This document shows, in pieces, positions 58,200 through 64,000 of a stretch of DNA of 64,000 nucleotides. A model generated the notes under the pieces. It did no database searches and was not told the origin of the DNA. It saw nothing but the letters and a program-made list of their open reading frames with translations. The stretch lies in contig JNDT01001802.1 of assembly GCA_000697055.1 (NCBI GenBank), forward strand, positions 1 through 64,000. The letters run 5' to 3'. The stretch is from Saksenaea vasiformis B4078. Its lineage: Eukaryota; Mucoromycota; Mucoromycetes; Mucorales; Saksenaeaceae. Position numbers and translations under genes: made by a program. Position 1 is the stretch's first letter. Each line of letters opens with the position of its first letter.

Positions 58200-61100
58200 T
58201 TATGCATGTGTAACAGAAGAACTTACAGAAGCAGGTAAATACGTGTCAATCGTCACGTCGTGGCGTGTTTCAGGAACATCGTAAGAACTTTCATCCAATG
58301 GGACTTGGTCAAGTAATAATGTGTCGTTCTTGTCACCATTCGTGACACGCGATGCCACAGCTCGCATGATATCGTGACCAATGGGATCCTTTGTTAACAA
58401 GTCAGTCCATTTCGCACACACAAGAGAAGCTCCAACTCTTTGTACCTCGTAATCCGCCACGCTATAGTTTTGTATCAACTTCTGAATCTGGGTAGGTGTT
58501 AGCAGCCAGCACACATCATAGAGTATCTTGATGTCATCCATCGTCCCTTTCTTCAACTGTAAAAGTTTGGTTGCTTGCATCAAATGCTCTAATTGGAGCG
58601 TGGATTCGCTCATCTCATGTGCCTTGCACCACTCTTCCAGTCGTGTGATGTTGTACTGTATCTGCATCGCTACAAATGATTTTTTTAAGCATGGACACAA
58701 CTTTCACTCTGCAACAACGTACCTCGTTTCCACGAATTGAAGTTGCGACGCATAACAAGGTCGTTGAACGTGGTTACTCCGATATACTTGAGGAGTTCTG
58801 TCAACGCCTGCTCCATCACAGCTGAGTCAAGCTCGTAATACTTAATGCCTCGGTAGACCCGAGTCATAAAGTTCAGAACATCATCAATCGTGAAAGCTGG
58901 TTGAGTGGTCGATCCTTTGTTAAAGAATCGGTTTGAATCCGTTGCAATAAAACCAGGCAATGACTGGCTCTCAATGACAGCAGGGATAACCATCTTGCTT
59001 AACTTGGTCTTCAACTCAGCCAGCCAGTGATGGTAAATGCTTGCTTGGAGAGACTGCACTTCATAGTTCATGCTGCCAAACAGCTTCTCATAATCATGCC
59101 ATCCGACCGAACGTCGCTCTTCCATTGAACTCGCTTGAATCTCTTGCTCCAGATCTTTTTCAATCGAATACATTAAAGATAGAAGTTCATGTGCATTACT
59201 GAGCCAGAAAGCGCAAGGATTAATCGACTCCTCTGCTTTGTACTACAACAAGCCTGTAAGAAGAGAAAAGAAAGAAAAGAAGAGAGGTGTCCACTGCTTA
59301 CCGAACATTGTTTCTGAACAGCATCCACTATGCTGAGCAATAATCGTTCTGATTCGGCAAGATAACCGTATCTCCACATCTTTGAAATACACAGTGCGAT
59401 TGCATGTGCGGGGTAAACGATATCTTTGTGTGTCAACGGGCTCTGAGGGTTAGGAGGGGGGATCGTCAAGTTGCGGACAAGCTGCTCAAGGATCTCTTCT
59501 GCAAGCGTCTCATCCTGTAGGATCTCATATACATCATCATTGCCGTTATCAGCGTCACCCACACGTAAGCTTCTCATCTGAGCGATCGATAGGGATCGTT
59601 CTTGTTCCGATTTATCATCAGTTGTAGATGTGGTGCTCTTGCGACGGTAAGCCGTTGCAGAGGAACGACCAACGGATGTACCATTCTCTCCTGGTCTACG
59701 TGCCGGAGTGTGGTTACGTCCTAAACCGTTCAAAGACTGTTGTCGTCTTGATTGATTCAAGGTTTGTGATAATTGTGATTTCAATGCAGAGATCTGCTTC
59801 TTCAGTTCCGCCATATCAGGTTCTTCTACGGTCTTAACCACCGTTTGTGATGCTTGTCTCAGTTTAGAAATTTCATCCTTCTGTGTTGTCAGTTCTTCCG
59901 TCAGACGTGCAATTTCCTTGTCCTGTAATTTGATTTTGCTGAGAGACGTGAGATATTCATGCTGAAGACTGTCACGTTCTTTTTGGATCGCGGACCAGTC
60001 ATTTTCATTCGATTCTTGGTTGCAGATGGCAGCACCGATATCTTTCGCCCTCTTGTCCAGTTTGTCGTATTTCTCGACCCATGATCGAACCTGTGCTTCC
60101 AGTTGCGTTGCCTTCTTCTTCAGCTTGGACTTCTCATCTTTTTGTTGCGTTAAACTCTGAGTCAACTCAACCACCTTGTTTTCAAGCTTGTAAGAGACCT
60201 CCTTGAAATGACTAACTGATCGCGCTTCAGCCCGCATTGCCATCAACTGCTTTCGTGCATTGCGGCGACGAATACAGGTCTGGATACGGATCATGTGGTT
60301 GCGTTGAGCATGGTAGCGTTTACGAACAGCCCTGTAATAAGCTCAGTATGATGAAAAACAGTTGCACCTATCTACGTACCATCCTCGAACCAATGCTTGA
60401 ATCACGGTAGCTGCGTTATGTTCACGCATACGTGCAAACCTCTTTCTGGCAATAAGAGCTCTTGATCCTAGGGTAACGCTGTCAGAACACCTATACTATC
60501 CCCCGCTCTACCTTACCTGCTTGCAATTGAATGATGAGAGCCCTCTGTCGTAAATACCATCTTCGAACAATACATCTCCTCCAATAGGTTTGGATCACAA
60601 TGGCCGCTTTTTCCTGTCTTAAACGCTCTATCTTGCGAACACCCATCTTTTGTCTAGCAACTTGTTGTAATCGGACGACAAGTTGCTGTATTTTCAAGTA
60701 ACGGATTCGAACAACAAATCGTCGTATGTTCTTTTGGATCATGATGGCATACATATTCCATCGGTCTGTTCTCAATTTTTCCATATAGGCCAGCTATAGC
60801 ATGAAGTGATATCAGCATCGAACGTAATAATCGGTGAGGATATCCTTACCTGTCCCGCACGGAAAAAGAGTTTGGTCAGACCAATCTGGTATTTATCGGG
60901 ATCCTTAATATACGTGTCCAGAATGACCATGCAAAGTTTTCGGATATCTGGATTAGTCTTTGGATCCCAGTACTGAGAGTTGACAAGCGCATAATACCTA
61001 AGAAAGCCAGTTGGAACTCACAATAAACGTTCTTTTGAAAAGTCTTACCGATCGGCAAAGTCTTCAAATGTCCATCGCGTGGGATAACCAGCGCAACTGA

Positions 61101-63757
61101 TACGGATGGTTTCTAACACACCACATGCTCGTAATTGTGATAGAACCATGTTTGCTTCAAAAGCCCATGCCACCTTGGCCTCGTTCGGTTTGATACATCG
61201 AATGTAATGCACATTGGTATGGCCAATGGTATCCATGAGGTTAATCAATGAAAGCTGTCACATAGGTTAACCACACGCGTCCAGAAAAGTCGTCTTACCT
61301 TAAACATCGAACCAAGCGTTGGTTTCTTGGCAGCGCTTTGCCGCTTGGAGTTGTCCGTCTAAAAGACCATAAATCACGATGCACAATACAATCCATTTTT
61401 AAACTCACCGCAGCAGGACCAGCGTTTGCAGCAGCAATACTGTTTGCAGTTTGCATCATGTCAACCAAAAATGTGGATTCTGAACTTTGGAGCAACGCAA
61501 GAAGTTCTTCAGGGACAGTATCCTTGTTTTTGTCCAAAAATCCGTCTGCTTCATACTGCACATCGTGAGCATAATGGCACACAGTAAATGCATTGTTCGA
61601 GAAGCGTGGCTTTTTGAAATAATCTTGGTAGGATGGTGCATTGAAGTTGGAATACAACTTGTTACAGAAACCTTGATCTGTTCCGGATGGCAAGCGGGAT
61701 TCCTGCACAAAGGTTACTTTTTCCCGAAAAAAAAACGAAGATGGCACACATCTTTGGATTTTACCTCATCAAGTAACGATAGAATACCCAATTTAGCTTC
61801 GATCATCTCGATACATTTTTGATTATCGCTGAACGAAATAAACTTCCAGTCAATCTTTTCCCTGACATATTCCTCTTGTTCTAGTTTGAACACGTGTTGG
61901 TTGAACTACATCAGTTTAGCAAAGAGTCTGAGAAATCAACCTATCCATGTCTTTACCTGTTGCTGCAATTTTTCATTCGCGTAGTTAATACAGAATTGTT
62001 CGAAAGAATTCTTCTTAAAATGTTCAAAACCATAAATATCGAGTACACCAATGAATGTCCCCACGCTGTCGGGGTCTGCACATGATAAACTGTTGTTGAC
62101 CACGCTGACCAGCCATTCAAACAGGTTGGCATAAATGTATTTGGCTACAGAGTCTCGTACAACCTGCGCTTGTGTTGGATTTAGGTTTGTGACGATCTTC
62201 TCGGAGCGAGTAATGATTTGCTTGCGTACGATCCACTTTCTGAACTCGCTTTTGTTGATACCAAGGAGTTGAGTGGCCAGCAGCAAGGATGGTTCATCAT
62301 CTGACAAAGTAGCATCACCTCTACCACCGATCTCGATATTACCAATGTGGAGAAGCGCTGCAAGCAAACGGAAGATTTGCCACTGTGTCTGCACAGAAAT
62401 GCCGACCAACGACAAGGACTTCTGTGTAAGTTCGAATTCTTCAACATCATCTACGCCAGGTATTTCCCCGGTTCCACTTCCATTCAAGTAATTAAATTCT
62501 GACCATTCCTTCAGACCAAGTTCTTTTCTTTCAGTGGATGGAGCGCCAGCACACAGCTATACATACCACAAATGTCATTTCAGGCACCAGTTCATTATTA
62601 TCTTACCTGGTAAAAAATGTGGTAGTTTCGTTCTGTTTCTGGTTGGAATACCAGACGCGAACGTTCTAAAAGATATGTTCTAATTTTTGCTCCGACAATG
62701 TTGTATTTTCTATCGAATTGGATCTATGGGATCGCGTTGAGTGTCCTTCCAATGTCTTATCCATTCAATTCTTTCCAACCTCAATATATTTTCCAAATCG
62801 TGAACTGTTATCGTTTCTGGTCGTTTTTGCGTTACCAAAGGCTTCCATGATAGGATTGGTAGCTAATGGGATTCTTTTTAGCGTCTGCGAAATCGCTTGG
62901 TGTGAAGCGTACCTAAAATCTGCTCTTCAACCTCCGTCATCCCTTCACTGCTTTTGGAATCCTTGCCCGCCGACTCCTTATCGTCTGCTGTGGCGAAATA
63001 TCGCATAATATACTTTGCGCTCACTGTTTTACCAGCACCACTATTTTTTTTTTTTGGTTTTTACCTCCTAATCAGCAAACCTCCCCTTTTCTGGTTCTTC
63101 AGTGTGGTTTTATCTCACCTCTCTCCTGATACGACAATTGTTTGATTCGATTTTTCACGGATCATGCATCGATAGGCATCCTCTGCAATTGCAAACAAAT
63201 GAGGTTCTAATTCACCCCTACGGCGTCCAGAATATTGTTGAATAATCTCGGGTTCATAGAGAGGTACACGAGCAAATGGATTAGCGGCAATCAAGACAAT
63301 GCCAGAATAGGTATAGATATTGCGCTCTTGGTATCGGGTGCGGATGGTATTAAGGACTGCGATAAGAGGATATTCAGCACGTGTACGGCGGATCCAATAT
63401 TCTGACCTGACGGTTCGTTCAAGTAACTGAGATTGGTAAGGTCATCGGTATTCTCCATCTTGGGTGGATTACGGAGAGGAGGCAACTGTGTGCCTTTTGT
63501 TTTTTCTATTTCTGCTAATGTAGATTCAAAGACATGTTCCTATCGTAACGAGTAAGAGAAAAATACGCATCTTTTATGTGCCTCATGCTTACCTTTGTCG
63601 GGTCATCATCGGATTGAAAGACGATCTTGACCTGTGTACTCTCGACAGTTTTAGACAGCACGGACGCAGATACCCATCCTTCTTTTTCATCTGTAAACCA
63701 CGCCTTTGTTCCATTGGTATACACGTCGAGCAGCGTGTTTAAATTTGATGTTGCCAT
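58200..63757 (-). CDS. MYO2: Class V myosin heavy chain
   Basis: Multi-exon gene read from 63757 ([16 protein letters not shown]) to 58200. It has an SH3-like N-terminus, then a motor domain with the P-loop GESGAGKT, whose Ser codon is split by an intron (about 63047-63125), and [21 protein letters not shown] at the relay/switch II region. The actin-binding and converter parts follow, ending [14 protein letters not shown]. Then come about six IQ motifs (60.3-60.85 kb) for calmodulin-type light chains, and a coiled coil from 60294 to about 59700 for dimerisation. Last is a C-terminal cargo-binding DIL domain (59.2-58.2 kb: [35 protein letters not shown]). The protein walks along actin carrying secretory vesicles, organelles and spindle-orienting cargo to hyphal tips. 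All hallmark regions are present, and I see no break. Confidence 0.93.
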
Positions 63758-64000
63758 CTCGACGGAAAAGAGAGAAGAGAGACGTTATTCAGGGTTTTCC
63801 TATGCAAAGGCACGACGTTCCAAGGGGAAAGAGGGAGCTATTTTCTCTTAAAAATCGAGGGACTTGGTCAGCGTCCCTTGGTCTCGACGTGAAAAGGGGT
63901 TAGGAAAAAGAGAAGTTCGTAGACTCGCTCATTTCATATCCCGGTGCGCAACACATGCCTGTAACTTGACACCGAAAAGTCACACAAGAAGTTACATCCT
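63758..64000. promoter_or_regulatory. Upstream region of class V myosin
   Basis: The 243 bp before the myosin start codon to the window edge. It contains purine-rich stretches (GAGAAGAGAG and GGGGAAAGAGGG on the plus strand), which read as a pyrimidine-rich leader for the minus-strand gene. Confidence 0.4.

Overview
The window reads as nuclear DNA of an early-diverging fungus, most likely Mucoromycota (Mucorales or a near relative). The genes carry many short GT-AG introns of about 45-80 bp. Several conserved genes have clear fungal orthologues (separase, COG6, class V myosin, Sec2-type Rab exchange factor, molybdate transporter). The mobile elements are of kinds I associate with this group: Fanzor nucleases, Tc1/IS630-like transposase and Ty3/gypsy chromovirus. 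The genus cannot be told from the sequence. Exon joins were worked out by hand. For seven genes (SEC2-like, molybdate transporter, MACPF-Sel1, TFG-like, 52.2-kb gene, CCWAW small protein, WW gene) and the second Fanzor, the exon lengths sum to a whole number of codons.

Layout. 1-0.3 kb: 16-bp GTAC-rich minisatellite. 1.7-3.5 kb (+): multi-exon gene with a PD-(D/E)XK-like signature. 4.1-6.0 kb (+): Sec2-type Rab GEF. 7.6-8.9 kb (+): LRR protein. 9.3-11.0 kb (+): molybdate transporter. 11.3-13.9 kb (-): COG6, head-to-head with separase at 14.0-21.5 kb (+) across only 119 bp. 22.2-25.2 kb (-): Fanzor copy 1, degenerate. 25.2-26.7 kb: 11-bp tandem repeat and a 22-bp-arm hairpin. 26.7-33.0 kb (+): a 1,981-aa protein with two MACPF-like domains, about 22 Sel1 repeats and a 20-unit hexapeptide minisatellite. 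34.9-36.4 kb (-): TFG-like PB1 protein. 37.9-39.7 kb (-): 5'-truncated gypsy chromovirus. 39.9-42.3 kb (-): Fanzor copy 2, complete except for one nonsense codon. 43.0-44.1 kb (-): broken Tc1/IS630-like transposase. 45.4-45.6 kb (-): small CCWAW-ending protein. 45.6-52.2 kb: gene-poor. 52.2-53.4 kb (+): unrecognised coiled-coil protein. 56.6-57.9 kb (-): WW-domain protein with a duplicated C-terminal exon. 58.2-63.8 kb (-): class V myosin.

Several housekeeping genes concern membrane traffic and polarised secretion: Sec2 activates a Sec4/Rab8 GTPase, which in yeast recruits class V myosin; COG6 tethers at the Golgi; TFG acts at ER exit sites. They are not an operon, and their proximity may be chance. 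The two most unusual items are the pair of Fanzor loci, candidate eukaryotic RNA-guided nucleases with a rearranged RuvC glutamate and a 3' hairpin next to copy 2, and the tandem MACPF-Sel1 protein, whose architecture suggests a repeat-sensor/pore-forming-effector protein.
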